64,000 nucleotides of DNA from Hymenobacter sp. CRA2. Its GTDB lineage: Bacteria; Bacteroidota; Bacteroidia; Cytophagales; Hymenobacteraceae. How positions within the stretch are numbered: the stretch's first letter is position 1; each line of letters begins with the position of its first letter. The notes under the pieces are model-generated. The model did not search any database. It was not told the origin of the DNA and saw nothing but the letters and a program-made list of their open reading frames with translations. Both the position numbers and the translations under genes were made by a program. The stretch is taken from positions 62,001 through 126,000 of the forward strand of contig NZ_MVBC01000006.1 of the NCBI RefSeq assembly GCF_002007105.1, written 5' to 3'. Below, one piece after another: positions 33,051 through 41,772 of this stretch.

Positions 33051-33199
33051 AAGACGAAGGTACAGCTTGCGCGGCTGTGGAAAAGCGGGCAAGTCGCGTC
33101 TTCGGAGCTCGGCAGTAGCCGGGGCAGATGGTCGGGGCAGAGGGAATGAGCTTGCTCCCAAACCGAGCGAGGCTGAACGGTCTAAGTATCAGCCGGTTC

Positions 33200-33241
33200 G
33201 TGCCCGTCGTCAGCGGCGTGTTCGGCCCCAACGACGGGCAC
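33200..33241 (-). terminator. Hairpin after the YitT gene
   Basis: Perfect 11-bp stem (GTGCCCGTCGT at 33200-33210, complement at 33231-33241) with a 20-base loop, 25 bases after the YitT-family stop on the minus strand. There is no T run, so it may be an mRNA 3'-end stabiliser rather than a true terminator. Confidence 0.4.
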
Positions 33242-33265
33242 TTCAACTGTCCTGATGAGCGGACG

Positions 33266-34225
33266 CTAATGCAGCGGCCGCTTTTTGATCAGCCCGCCCT
33301 TGGTGTCTTTGATGCTGTGCATGATGATGAAGGCCTGGTGGTCGATGGCTTCTACCTCGCTCCGGAGCCGGGTGACTTCCAAGCGCGTGACGGCGGTAAA
33401 CACAATGTCGAGGCCTTCCTGCTGGTGCCCGTGCCCGCCGTAGCCGGTGCGACCGGCGTAGATGGTCACGCCGTGCCCGAGCTGCTCGGTAATCATGCGC
33501 CGAATGGCGTCGCTGCGCTTGGAAATAATGGTGACACCGGTGTATTCCTCCAGGCCGTCAATCATGAAATCGACCGTTTTGGAGGCCGAAAGGTAGGCCA
33601 GCAGCGAGTACAGGGCCGTTTCGACGGACAGAATCCAGGCTGCGGCCAGAAAAATGACGACGTTGATGAGCAGAATCACGTCGCCCACGCTCAGCGGGCT
33701 TTTGCGGCTGGCAAAAACGGAGAGAATTTCGGTGCCGTCGAGCACGCCGCCGCCGCGGATAGTGAGGCCGATGCCCGCGCCGAGGAAAAAGCCTCCAAAG
33801 ACGGAAATCAGCAGCTTATCGTGGGTGAGAACCGGGAACGAGACGAAGTAGAGCACGATGGCCAGCCCCAGAATGGCCAGGATGGAGCGCACCGCCACCA
33901 CGCGGTCGAGGTGGAAGTAGGCCAGCAGCAGAAACGGCGCGTTGATAATCACGATGAGCACCGAGAGCGGCCAACCCGTTACGTGTGCCGTGAGCAGGGA
34001 AATGCCCGTTACGCCGCCGTCGATGAAGTCATTGGGCAGCAGGAAGCCTTTCAGCCCCAGCGCTGCCGAAAAAATGCCCGCTATCATCAGTGCTGCGTTG
34101 ACCAGTTGCCGCCGCAGCAGCCGCCAGGCTTGCGGCCACAAGGAGCCGTTTGACCCCGTCGGCGGTAAGCCTTCGGCGTTCTGGTTACGCAAGATGCTAC
34201 GGATGATGAGTTGCTGAATCAGCAT
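33266..34225 (-). CDS. YitT-family membrane protein
   Basis: 319 residues from ATG 34225 (MLIQQLIIRSILRNQNAEGL). About five to six transmembrane helices fill the first two thirds: LVNAALMIAGIFSAALGLKG, LSVLIVIINAPFLLLAYF, ILAILGLAIVLYFVSFPVL, ISVFGGFFLGAGIGLTIRGG and VILLINVVIFLAAAWILSVE. The GGVLDGTEIL segment matches the family. The C-terminal cytoplasmic DUF2179 domain contains VTIISKRSDAIRRMITEQLG and GLDIVFTAVTRLEVTRLR. The family is widespread; function unknown, transport is suspected. Single gene. Confidence 0.92.
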   Translation of the reverse strand: MLIQQLIIRSILRNQNAEGLPPTGSNGSLWPQAWRLLRRQLVNAALMIAGIFSAALGLKGFLLPNDFIDGGVTGISLLTAHVTGWPLSVLIVIINAPFLLLAYFHLDRVVAVRSILAILGLAIVLYFVSFPVLTHDKLLISVFGGFFLGAGIGLTIRGGGVLDGTEILSVFASRKSPLSVGDVILLINVVIFLAAAWILSVETALYSLLAYLSASKTVDFMIDGLEEYTGVTIISKRSDAIRRMITEQLGHGVTIYAGRTGYGGHGHQQEGLDIVFTAVTRLEVTRLRSEVEAIDHQAFIIMHSIKDTKGGLIKKRPLH

Positions 34226-34380
34226 GCGGAAAATAAGGATGGTACTGTGGTAAGTACGCACAAATACCCCGCCGCGCCCAGTTAAATCCTTTTAATTGAC
34301 GCAAATAATAGCGGAGCTGGGATGTTGATTAAAACACCCCGGCTCCGCTGACCGGTTAACTATGAGTGGGTTAGTCGGCC

Positions 34381-36450
34381 TTAGATTCCAGTGCGGATGA
34401 TGATCCAGTTCGTCCCGTCCGATATAGCCGTGACGACCTTGGACGAGCCAGTGGCATTCATGTCGAAGGTGCTGCCAGCGCTGATGGTGGTCGTGCCGTC
34501 GACAATCTGGCCGCTGGTCACGCTGAGCCTAGCCACGGTGTTGCTGCTGTTATTGCGCAGGTAGTAGACTCGCCCCGTGCAGGAATTGGCATTAGGCAGC
34601 AGGTAATGCTGGTTGCTGGTGCTGGTGGGGGCCAGGCCGTAGTAGCCGGCGCCTTTGTTCGTCAGGTTGGGCGCGCCCTGGTCCAGGCCGTTGGCGGCGC
34701 CGCCGGGGCCGCTGCCGCCGCCGTAGCCGGTCTGCACGCCCACGGCAAAGGTGCCGTTTACTTGCAGGCTGCTACTAGGCGCCGTCACGCCAATACCCAC
34801 CCGGATGCCGTCGTTGGTGCCGGGCAAGCCGCCAAGAACCATCGAGTGTCCCTGGGTGACCGAGGCGTTGGAGCCGATGGCGTACGCGTTGTAGAGGCCG
34901 TTGGCGGCATTGGCGCTGCTGCCCAGCAGGATGTTGTTGTCGTTGGAGCGCATGTCGTAGCCCGCTCCACTCCCGATGACCACGTTGCTGCCGCCCGTGA
35001 ACGTGCCGGCGTTGCTGAGGGCGTCGAACCCGATGGCAATGTTGTTGGAACCGGTGCTGTTTGCCCCGGTCATGAAGGCGTCCGCGCCCAGCACCGTGTT
35101 GTTGATGCCCGAGGAGTTATTGGCGCCCGCTAGGTAACCAATGTAGGTATTGGTGGAGCCCACACTCTTCTCGCCTGCCCGGAACCCCAGAAAGACGGCC
35201 CCATTGGCGCTGCCACTCGGGTTGTTGAAGCTGACGCCCGCGTTGAAGCCCAGAATCAGCGACTGGCTGGCGGCGGTATTGGTGCCAAACGACGCCCGCC
35301 CGTTGGCGAATAGCCGGAAGGCCTCGGCCCCGTTGCGCTTGAAGACGACGTCCTCGTTGTTGGTGCTGCCGATGAAATTGTTGCCGTTGATAGCGTTGCC
35401 GTTCAGGTCCCAGCCGCTGCTGGCGGGCGTGGCCCAGGTGTTGTCGCCGCGCAGGAAGGTGGTGCTGCTGGCCGTGCCCGAGGCGCTCAGCTCGGCAATG
35501 CCGATGGCGTCATCGGCCACTTTGGCGTTGGTTACGGCGTTATCGGCTAGCTTGGCCGTGCCAATAGCACCGGTGCCTACCGTAGGGTTTGGGTAAGAGC
35601 CCGCCAAGTCGCCGCCGGCCGCGCCGGTGGGGGCGCCGCCACCGCTCGGAATGGCCTGGGTGCTCAGGTCACCGTTGGCGGCGGCCACCACCATGCGGCT
35701 GCCAGTGCCGGTCAGGTCGCGTACGCGCATGCTGCCGTTCACGTCGAGGCGGGCGGTGGGGTCGTTGGTGCTGACGCCCACGTTGCCGCCGGGCTTCAGA
35801 AAGAGGCGGTTGTCGGCCACGCCGCTTTCCGCGAAGTTCAGCCCGTTGCTGGTGCCGTTGGTAGGCAGGCCCAGGTGCCAGCGGTTGGTGCCGCCGCTGT
35901 TGCGCAGCTGCACGGCGTCGTTCGAGGTATTGCCCTGCACGGTCAGCGGCAGGTTGGCCGTGGTGCCGCCGATGCCCACGTTGCCGGTACCAGAGAAGGT
36001 CAGATCATTGCCGTCCAGGGGGACGCTGGTATCGGCCGTGAGGGCGGTGCCACCCAGGCGTACGGTGGTGGTGCTGCCGCTGGTGGTGGTGCTCAGGCCC
36101 GCGCCGGCCGCCACGGTGGTCGTGGTCGGGTTCAGGTACACCCAGGCGGCCGGGTTGCCGGCGTAGTACCAGAAGCCCGTCTGGGTGCCGCCGCTAGGGG
36201 TACCGTCGGTCTGGTACACCATCAGGCCCTGGGGCGGGTTGGTAATAGCCGTGCGCTGGGCCTGCGTCAGGCGCGGAATCAGCAGGCCGCGGTCGGTGGC
36301 TGATACGTCAAGGGCGGCTTTGGCATCGGGAGTGCCGGCCGAGCCAATGCGCACGCCTCCGGTCTGCGCCAGGGCGGCCGGACCCGACAGCAATACAACG
36401 GTAAGGACAGCGGGGCTGAACAGAGAAAAACAACGTAAGGATCTGGTCAT
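34381..36450 (-). CDS. Large secreted adhesin/tail-fibre-like protein
   Basis: 689 residues from ATG 36450, with a signal peptide (MTRSLRCFSLFSPAVLTVVL ... ALAQ). It begins with the GVRIGSAGTPDAKAALDVSA / RGLLIPRLTQAQRTAI motif common to Bacteroidota fibre-like proteins. Repeats of the type NVGIGGTTANLPLTVQGNTS, NVGVSTNDPTARLDVNGSM and VGIGVTAPSSSLQVNGTF follow, plus a YadA-head-like stretch (IGYLAGANNSSGINNTVLGA, NIAIGFDALSNAGTF, VVIGSGAGYDMRSNDNNIL). The beginning and repeats resemble proteins that usually carry a C-terminal S74 chaperone. That domain is absent here; the end is a small beta domain. Probably surface-exposed. Confidence 0.82.
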   Translation of the reverse strand: MTRSLRCFSLFSPAVLTVVLLSGPAALAQTGGVRIGSAGTPDAKAALDVSATDRGLLIPRLTQAQRTAITNPPQGLMVYQTDGTPSGGTQTGFWYYAGNPAAWVYLNPTTTTVAAGAGLSTTTSGSTTTVRLGGTALTADTSVPLDGNDLTFSGTGNVGIGGTTANLPLTVQGNTSNDAVQLRNSGGTNRWHLGLPTNGTSNGLNFAESGVADNRLFLKPGGNVGVSTNDPTARLDVNGSMRVRDLTGTGSRMVVAAANGDLSTQAIPSGGGAPTGAAGGDLAGSYPNPTVGTGAIGTAKLADNAVTNAKVADDAIGIAELSASGTASSTTFLRGDNTWATPASSGWDLNGNAINGNNFIGSTNNEDVVFKRNGAEAFRLFANGRASFGTNTAASQSLILGFNAGVSFNNPSGSANGAVFLGFRAGEKSVGSTNTYIGYLAGANNSSGINNTVLGADAFMTGANSTGSNNIAIGFDALSNAGTFTGGSNVVIGSGAGYDMRSNDNNILLGSSANAANGLYNAYAIGSNASVTQGHSMVLGGLPGTNDGIRVGIGVTAPSSSLQVNGTFAVGVQTGYGGGSGPGGAANGLDQGAPNLTNKGAGYYGLAPTSTSNQHYLLPNANSCTGRVYYLRNNSSNTVARLSVTSGQIVDGTTTISAGSTFDMNATGSSKVVTAISDGTNWIIIRTGI

Positions 36451-36606
36451 AGAGTAAGAAGGCAACAATGTGACGCTAAAGGTAAGGGCGCCCGGTAATT
36501 AATTACTGTATTAGTTATATATTATGATCAACAGATAATTGATGGCCGCAACGAATTTCCTGTCCGCTGGCCTGGGACATTGCTTAGAAAGAGCCTAAAA
36601 ACAAGA

Positions 36607-36635
36607 CAGCCCCCAACGCGGGGCGTTGGGGGCTG
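36607..36635 (-). terminator. Terminator of the S8 peptidase gene
   Basis: Perfect 13-bp stem (CAGCCCCCAACGC at 36607-36619, complement at 36623-36635) with a GGG loop, followed by TTGTTTTTAGG on the minus strand, 24 bases after the stop. Confidence 0.85.
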
Positions 36636-36658
36636 CTGCAATACAAAGTCGGAGCCGG

Positions 36659-38329
36659 CTACTTGCCCGAGGCCGAGCCGCCGCCGGCGTTGCTGCCGGT
36701 AGCCGGGCCCTGCTGAGCCAGCTGCACGGCGCGGTAGAGGTTAATCACGCCGCCGGTGCTCGACAGCGTCGCAAAATCCACTGTCTTGTTCGCTTCGCCG
36801 GGCTTGAGCACCTTGGTGTGCACCGGCTCAGCCGACTGCATCAGGATGCGTTTCAGGTCGGCGCCGGTTAGCTGCGGGAAATACGACTTGAGCACGGCCG
36901 CTGCGCCGGCCACCGTGGGCGCGGCCATGCTGGTGCCGCTCTCGTTGCCGTATTTGCTGCCCGGCAGGGTGTTGTAGATGGCCACGCCCGGCGCGAAAAC
37001 GTCGACGCGCTTGCCGTAGTTGGAGAAGTCGGCGGCCAGATGGTCGTCGTTCTTGCTGGCCGAAGCACCCACCGTCAGCACGTTCGGGTAAGCCGCTTTA
37101 GCCCCTTCAGCCAGCGCGGCCGGGTAGTGGTCGATGAGGTCGATGTTGTTCGACTCGTTGCCGGCCGCGTGCACCAGCAGTACGCCTTTGGAGCCGGCGT
37201 AGCGGATGGCGTCCTCCACGGCCTTGCGCTGGGGCGAGTAGTACTTGCCGAAGCTCATGTTGATGACGGAGGCGCCGTTGTCCACCGCGTAGCGGATGGC
37301 GTTGGCCACGTCCTTGTCGTGCTCGTCGCCGTTAGGCACGGCCCGCACCATCATCACGCGCACCGGCGCATCGGCCACGCCCAGCACACCGAGGTTGTTG
37401 CGGCGGTCGGCGGCGATGATGCCCGACACGTGGGTACCGTGCGTGGGGTCGGGGCCCATCACGTCGGCGTTGCCGTAGTTGCGCTGGGCCACGTTGTTTT
37501 CGTCGTCCTGCACGATTTCCGCCCGCGGGTTATAGCTCAGGTTCAGCGAGTACTCCACGCGCTTTTTGGCGTCGGCGGCGGCATCCTTCATCTGCGTCAC
37601 CACCGATTCCATGTCCGGCGAGCCGGAGGCCAGCAGGCTCTGGTAGAGCTGGCCGGTAATCTGCAGCACGCCCGGGTTGGTGGTGTTGGGCTTGCGCAGC
37701 ACGGCTGTATCGAGGCGCTGCACGCCCAGGGCCTGCTTGAGCTGCTCGGTAATGCCGGCCAGCTGCTCGCTGAGCGGGCCGTATTCCTGGGCCTGCTCCG
37801 TGTCTTCCTTCACCTTCTTCTCGTAGTCCTTCTTCACGCGCTGGTACAGGTCGTACTCGGCCTGCTTGGCCTTGGGCACGGCCGTGCGCACCTTGCCCTC
37901 GTAGAGCGGCTTGAGCCGGGCCATCAGGCGCGTCTCCTCGTAGGTGTCGGTGTCCACGTTGCGGCCGTCCTTGCCGCCGATGAAGTTCCAGCCGTAGATG
38001 TCGTCCACGTAGCCGTTGTTGTCGTCGTCCTTGCCGTTGCCGGGAATTTCCTTGGGATTGTGCCAGAGCACGCGCTTCAGGTCGGCGTGGGTGGTGTCGA
38101 TACCGGAATCAATAACGGCCACCAGCACGGGCGCGGGCGTGCGGCCCTTCAGCAGCTCGGTGTAGGTGCGGTCGACGCTGATGCCCATAACCTTGTTGGT
38201 CTTGGGGTCGAGCATGGTCCACTGCTCCGGTACGGGCGCGGCTGGGGCCGCCGTGCCTTGGGCAAACGAAGCGGCGGGCAACAGCGCGAGGCCCAGCACA
38301 GGCAGCCAGGGACGAAAAGAATTGCGCAT
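36659..38329 (-). CDS. Secreted subtilisin-like (S8) serine peptidase
   Basis: 556 residues from ATG 38329, with signal peptide MRNSFRPWLPVLGLALLPAA-SFAQ. The catalytic triad is complete: Asp74 in VLVAVIDSGIDTTHADL, His in GPDPTHGTHVSGIIAADRR (about residue 298) and Ser in ESGTSMAAPTVAGAAAVLKS (about residue 465). About 200 residues separate the Asp and His, much more than in subtilisin; this insert is Lys/Glu-rich helix (DLYQRVKKDYEKKVKEDTEQ). The end (NAGGGSASGK) has no T9SS sorting domain, so export is probably only to the periplasm. It is alone. Confidence 0.94.
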   Translation of the reverse strand: MRNSFRPWLPVLGLALLPAASFAQGTAAPAAPVPEQWTMLDPKTNKVMGISVDRTYTELLKGRTPAPVLVAVIDSGIDTTHADLKRVLWHNPKEIPGNGKDDDNNGYVDDIYGWNFIGGKDGRNVDTDTYEETRLMARLKPLYEGKVRTAVPKAKQAEYDLYQRVKKDYEKKVKEDTEQAQEYGPLSEQLAGITEQLKQALGVQRLDTAVLRKPNTTNPGVLQITGQLYQSLLASGSPDMESVVTQMKDAAADAKKRVEYSLNLSYNPRAEIVQDDENNVAQRNYGNADVMGPDPTHGTHVSGIIAADRRNNLGVLGVADAPVRVMMVRAVPNGDEHDKDVANAIRYAVDNGASVINMSFGKYYSPQRKAVEDAIRYAGSKGVLLVHAAGNESNNIDLIDHYPAALAEGAKAAYPNVLTVGASASKNDDHLAADFSNYGKRVDVFAPGVAIYNTLPGSKYGNESGTSMAAPTVAGAAAVLKSYFPQLTGADLKRILMQSAEPVHTKVLKPGEANKTVDFATLSSTGGVINLYRAVQLAQQGPATGSNAGGGSASGK

Positions 38330-38601
38330 GGGCAAAAAGAAAGTCTGAGTGGAAATGCGGCGCAGGCAACTATTGCGCCGGAAGATAGGCCACTGACGCG
38401 CGTCGGGTGTCGGGTGTTGCCGCGCGGCAGGGTTTTATGTCGTCTGGGCTAACGAGACGGGCGGCCCGACTTGTTCCACTTTATCGGCGAAAAGCAATAT
38501 AGCAGTGGCCGCTTGCGGGGCATATCCGCTGCAACCCACGGTAAACATCTTAGCCTTTTGCCGGTCTACCTTTACGCCCCGCGTTTCTACATCGGTCCCG
38601 A

Positions 38602-41268
38602 ATGTCCCTGACCCGTCGCCTCGTCCGCGCCGCCCTGCCGGCCTTCCTCGCTCTGCATTCCTCCTTCTTCCTGAGCGAAGCCCAGGCCCAGGCGCCCAAA
38701 ACCTACTCGTCCTCGGAAATCCTGCTGGGCCTCAAGAAGCTCAACGTGCTCGGCTCGGTGCTCTACATCGCCGCCCACCCCGACGACGAAAACACCCGCC
38801 TGATAGCCTACATGGCCAACGGCCGCCTCGTGGAAACCGGCTACTTCAGCTGCACTCGCGGCGACGGCGGCCAGAACCTCATCGGTCCCGAGCTGCGCGA
38901 GCAGCTGGGCGTCATCCGCACCCAGGAGCTGCTGGCCGCCCGCCGCATCGACGGCGGCCGGCAGTTCTTCTCCCGTGCCAACGACTTCGGCTTCAGCAAG
39001 ACCCCCGACGAGACGTTCAAAATCTGGGACAAGGAGCAGGTGCTGGCCGACATGGTCTGGGTCATCCGCCAGCGCCGCCCCGACGTGCTCATCACCCGCT
39101 TCCCGCCCGACGCCCGCGCCGGCCACGGCCACCACACCGCCTCGGCCATCCTCGCCGCCGAAGCCTTCGACGCCGCCGGCGACCCGAAACGCTTCCCCGA
39201 GCAGCTCCAGTACGTGCAGCCCTGGCAGCCCAAGCGCCTGCTCTGGAACACCGGCTCCTTCTTCGTGAAGCCCGGCGAAAACATGGACGGCTACCTCAAA
39301 ATCGACGCCGGCGGCTACAACGCCCTGCTCGGCCAGAGCTACGGCGAAATTGCCGCCCGCAGCCGCTCCCAGCACCGCAGCCAGGGCTTCGGCTCGGCCG
39401 CCCAGCGCGGCGAGGCACTGGAGTACCTGCAGCTGGTGAAAGGGGAGAAGGCCACGAAAGACCCGCTCGAAGGCGTGGATATGACTTGGAAGAAGCTAGG
39501 GCTGGACGGCCTGAAAATCCAGAAGGAAATCGACGCAATTATTAATTCCTACAACCCTTCGCAGCCTACTGCTAGTCTCAGTAGTCTATTCGAGCTACAT
39601 GAATCCTTGGTCAGTTTTCGGCTACAAAGCTTACGAAAGGTGCAGGGGCATGTAAAAGATATACCAGAGGTAGATTTCTGGGTCAACCAAAAGCTGGAGG
39701 ATGTCGGGCAGCTCATAAAAGCTTGCTCAGGTATCTATGTAGAAGCTACGGTGGCCCAAAGCGCCGCGACTGTATCGGACCCGCTCACCGTGACGATAGA
39801 TGTTACGAACCGGTCGGGGGCGCCCATCACCTTGTTGGAATCAGGCGTTGAGAACAGAAATAAATCAATTGGTGACCCGATGCTGGTTGATGGTGCGTCC
39901 ATCCGCTATACCCATACACAAGCAGCGGTAGCGCCCGACATAGCCCAGAAGCTGATTCGTGCTGGTCGCGAGTATCCAAAGGACTCACTGACCACGTATC
40001 TGCACATCACTTCTCAGCCGTACTGGTTGGTGGATAAACCAACCGAAGGCATGTATAAGGTGCCAGACCAGGCGCAACGCGGCACTCCCCAAAACGCAGC
40101 GTTTGCGGAGGTAAAGGTCTGGGTGCTGCTTGGGACTAATAAGAAGCCGCTGTATATGGGGAAATCGGAAGTCTTACGGACTATTCATTTTAGCGTCCCC
40201 GTCCAATACAAGCGCACTGACCCCGCCCTGGGCGAACTATATCAACCCCTGACCGTGGTGCCGCCCGTGGCCGTCAACGTCGTCGGCCGGGCCTACGTCT
40301 TCGCCGATAACCAGCCCAAGACCGTCCCCGTGACCCTGAAAGCCGGCCGTGCCAATGCCAAGGGCTCGGTGGCCCTGCAGGTGCCCGCCGGCTGGAAAGT
40401 GGAGCCCGCCAGCATCGACTTCACTATTGCCAACAAGGACGAAGAGCGCACCGTCAGCTTCCAGGTCGCACCCCAGGGCAACCAGGAAAGCACCGGTCAG
40501 CTGCGCGCCGTGGCCACGCTTGACGGCCAGCCGTACGCGCGCGGCATCCAGCAGATCAACTACCCGCACATCCCCATCCAGACGCTCTTCCCCGAGGCCG
40601 TGGCCCCGCTGGTCAAGCTCGATCTGAAGCGCCGCAAGCAGGAAATCGGCTACCTCATGGGCGCCGGCGACGAAGTGCCCGACGCCCTGCGCCAGCTCGG
40701 CTACCGCGTCACGATGCTCAAGCCCGAAGACCTGCACGCCGAATTCCTCAAGCGCTTCGACGCCGTAGTGCTCGGCGTGCGCGCCTACAACACCGTCGAC
40801 CGCCTTAAATTCCAGCAGAAAGAGTTGCTCGAATACGTCGAAAAGGGCGGCAACCTGGTAGTGCAGTACACCGTGAACCGCGGCACCGTGCTGCCCGAAA
40901 TCGGCCCGTACCCGATGCAGCTGTCCAATGACCGCGTCACGGTGGAAGATGCCCCCGTGACCATCACCCGGCCCCAGCACCCGCTGATGTCGGCCCCGAA
41001 CAAGATTACCCCCGAGGACTTCAAAGGCTGGGTGCAGGAGCAGGGCCTGTACTACCCCAGCTCCTGGGACCCAAAGTACCAGACCGTCATCAGCAGCCAG
41101 GACCCCGGCGAACAGCCCAAGCAGTCGGCCATCCTCGTCACCGACTACGGCAAGGGCCACTACATCTATACCGGCCTTTCGTTCTTCCGCGAGTTGCCCG
41201 CCGGCGTGCCCGGCGCCTACCGCCTCATCACCAACATGATCGAGCTGGGCAAAGACAAGGCGAATTAG
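38602..41268 (+). CDS. PIG-L-family deacetylase, multi-domain, secreted
   Basis: 888 residues from ATG 38602, with signal MSLTRRLVRAALPAFLALHS ending SEAQAQ. The LmbE/PIG-L zinc motif AAHPDDE (His59, Asp61-Asp62) and the downstream GHGHHTAS (residues 174-181) are intact, so it probably deacetylates an N-acetyl sugar or glycoconjugate. The remaining 600 residues include Ig-like segments (TVTIDVTNRSGAPITL, VPVTLKAGRANAKGSVALQV) and a C-terminal ThuA-like domain (RFDAVVLGVRAYNTVDRLKF, GNLVVQYTVNRGTVLPEIGP, GKGHYIYTGLSFFRELPAGV). Codon use shifts abruptly to AT-richer codons between about 39535 and 40205 (residues 312-534), which suggests recombination within the gene. The symporter genes follow. 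Confidence 0.93.
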   Translation: MSLTRRLVRAALPAFLALHSSFFLSEAQAQAPKTYSSSEILLGLKKLNVLGSVLYIAAHPDDENTRLIAYMANGRLVETGYFSCTRGDGGQNLIGPELREQLGVIRTQELLAARRIDGGRQFFSRANDFGFSKTPDETFKIWDKEQVLADMVWVIRQRRPDVLITRFPPDARAGHGHHTASAILAAEAFDAAGDPKRFPEQLQYVQPWQPKRLLWNTGSFFVKPGENMDGYLKIDAGGYNALLGQSYGEIAARSRSQHRSQGFGSAAQRGEALEYLQLVKGEKATKDPLEGVDMTWKKLGLDGLKIQKEIDAIINSYNPSQPTASLSSLFELHESLVSFRLQSLRKVQGHVKDIPEVDFWVNQKLEDVGQLIKACSGIYVEATVAQSAATVSDPLTVTIDVTNRSGAPITLLESGVENRNKSIGDPMLVDGASIRYTHTQAAVAPDIAQKLIRAGREYPKDSLTTYLHITSQPYWLVDKPTEGMYKVPDQAQRGTPQNAAFAEVKVWVLLGTNKKPLYMGKSEVLRTIHFSVPVQYKRTDPALGELYQPLTVVPPVAVNVVGRAYVFADNQPKTVPVTLKAGRANAKGSVALQVPAGWKVEPASIDFTIANKDEERTVSFQVAPQGNQESTGQLRAVATLDGQPYARGIQQINYPHIPIQTLFPEAVAPLVKLDLKRRKQEIGYLMGAGDEVPDALRQLGYRVTMLKPEDLHAEFLKRFDAVVLGVRAYNTVDRLKFQQKELLEYVEKGGNLVVQYTVNRGTVLPEIGPYPMQLSNDRVTVEDAPVTITRPQHPLMSAPNKITPEDFKGWVQEQGLYYPSSWDPKYQTVISSQDPGEQPKQSAILVTDYGKGHYIYTGLSFFRELPAGVPGAYRLITNMIELGKDKAN

Positions 41269-41479
41269 GAAGAGGGCAGGGCAGGAGGGTAAGAGGGTGT
41301 GAGGGTAAGAGTTGACAAAACCGGGAACAGCACAGCAGACAAGAACGACAAACTCCCCTCCTCAGATGAGAAGGGGACGCGGCCGCTTTAGCGGCCGCCG
41401 GGGTGGTTGGCCGCCGTTGCTGACGTCCGCCAAGCCCCTTTCGTACCCACTCCGCACCACCTACCACCTCCCCGCCGCC
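41269..41479. other. Non-coding gap with purine-rich short repeats
   Basis: Between the PIG-L stop and the tandem array. It starts with GAGGGTAAGAGGGTGTGAGG-type direct repeats (41286-41312) and then has GC-rich sequence containing a GCGGCCGCTTTAGCGGCCGC palindrome near 41379-41398, possibly a transcription-end hairpin. No supported gene. Confidence 0.5.
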
Positions 41480-41668
41480 AACTACCGCCTCGCCGCCTTC
41501 AACTACCATCTCTCCGATACCAACTACCGCTTCGCCGACCTCAACTACCATCTCTCCGACGATAACTACCGCTTCGCCGACACCAACTACCACTTCGCCG
41601 CCGTCAACTACTGCCTCTCCGACGCCAACTACCACCTCGCCGGCCGCAACTACCATCTCACCGCCCGC
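41480..41668. repeat. 21-bp minisatellite, nine units
   Basis: Nine direct 21-base units starting at 41480, each beginning AACTACC. Units of the type AACTACCATCTCTCCGA and AACTACCGCTTCGCCGA partly alternate, giving a 42-base higher-order period. The unit length is divisible by three, so frames stay open on both strands: heptapeptides NYHLSDT/NYRFADL on plus, GEMVVEV/GEAVVGI on minus. No spacers, so not a CRISPR. An unsupported 184-residue plus-strand frame (41312-41866) would overlap the next gene; I treat the array as probably non-coding. Confidence 0.8.
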
Positions 41669-41772
41669 ATCCTGCGCCGCCGAAGCAGCCAAAGCTGGCA
41701 CGATATTGCCGGCCCCTGCCCGCAACCCCCACCGCGCCCGTTCCGTCCCTTCCGCGTCTCATCCCGCCCATC

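Noticed and set aside
41480-41668. CRISPR array
   Set aside because: Direct repeats without unique spacers of constant length and no cas genes nearby.
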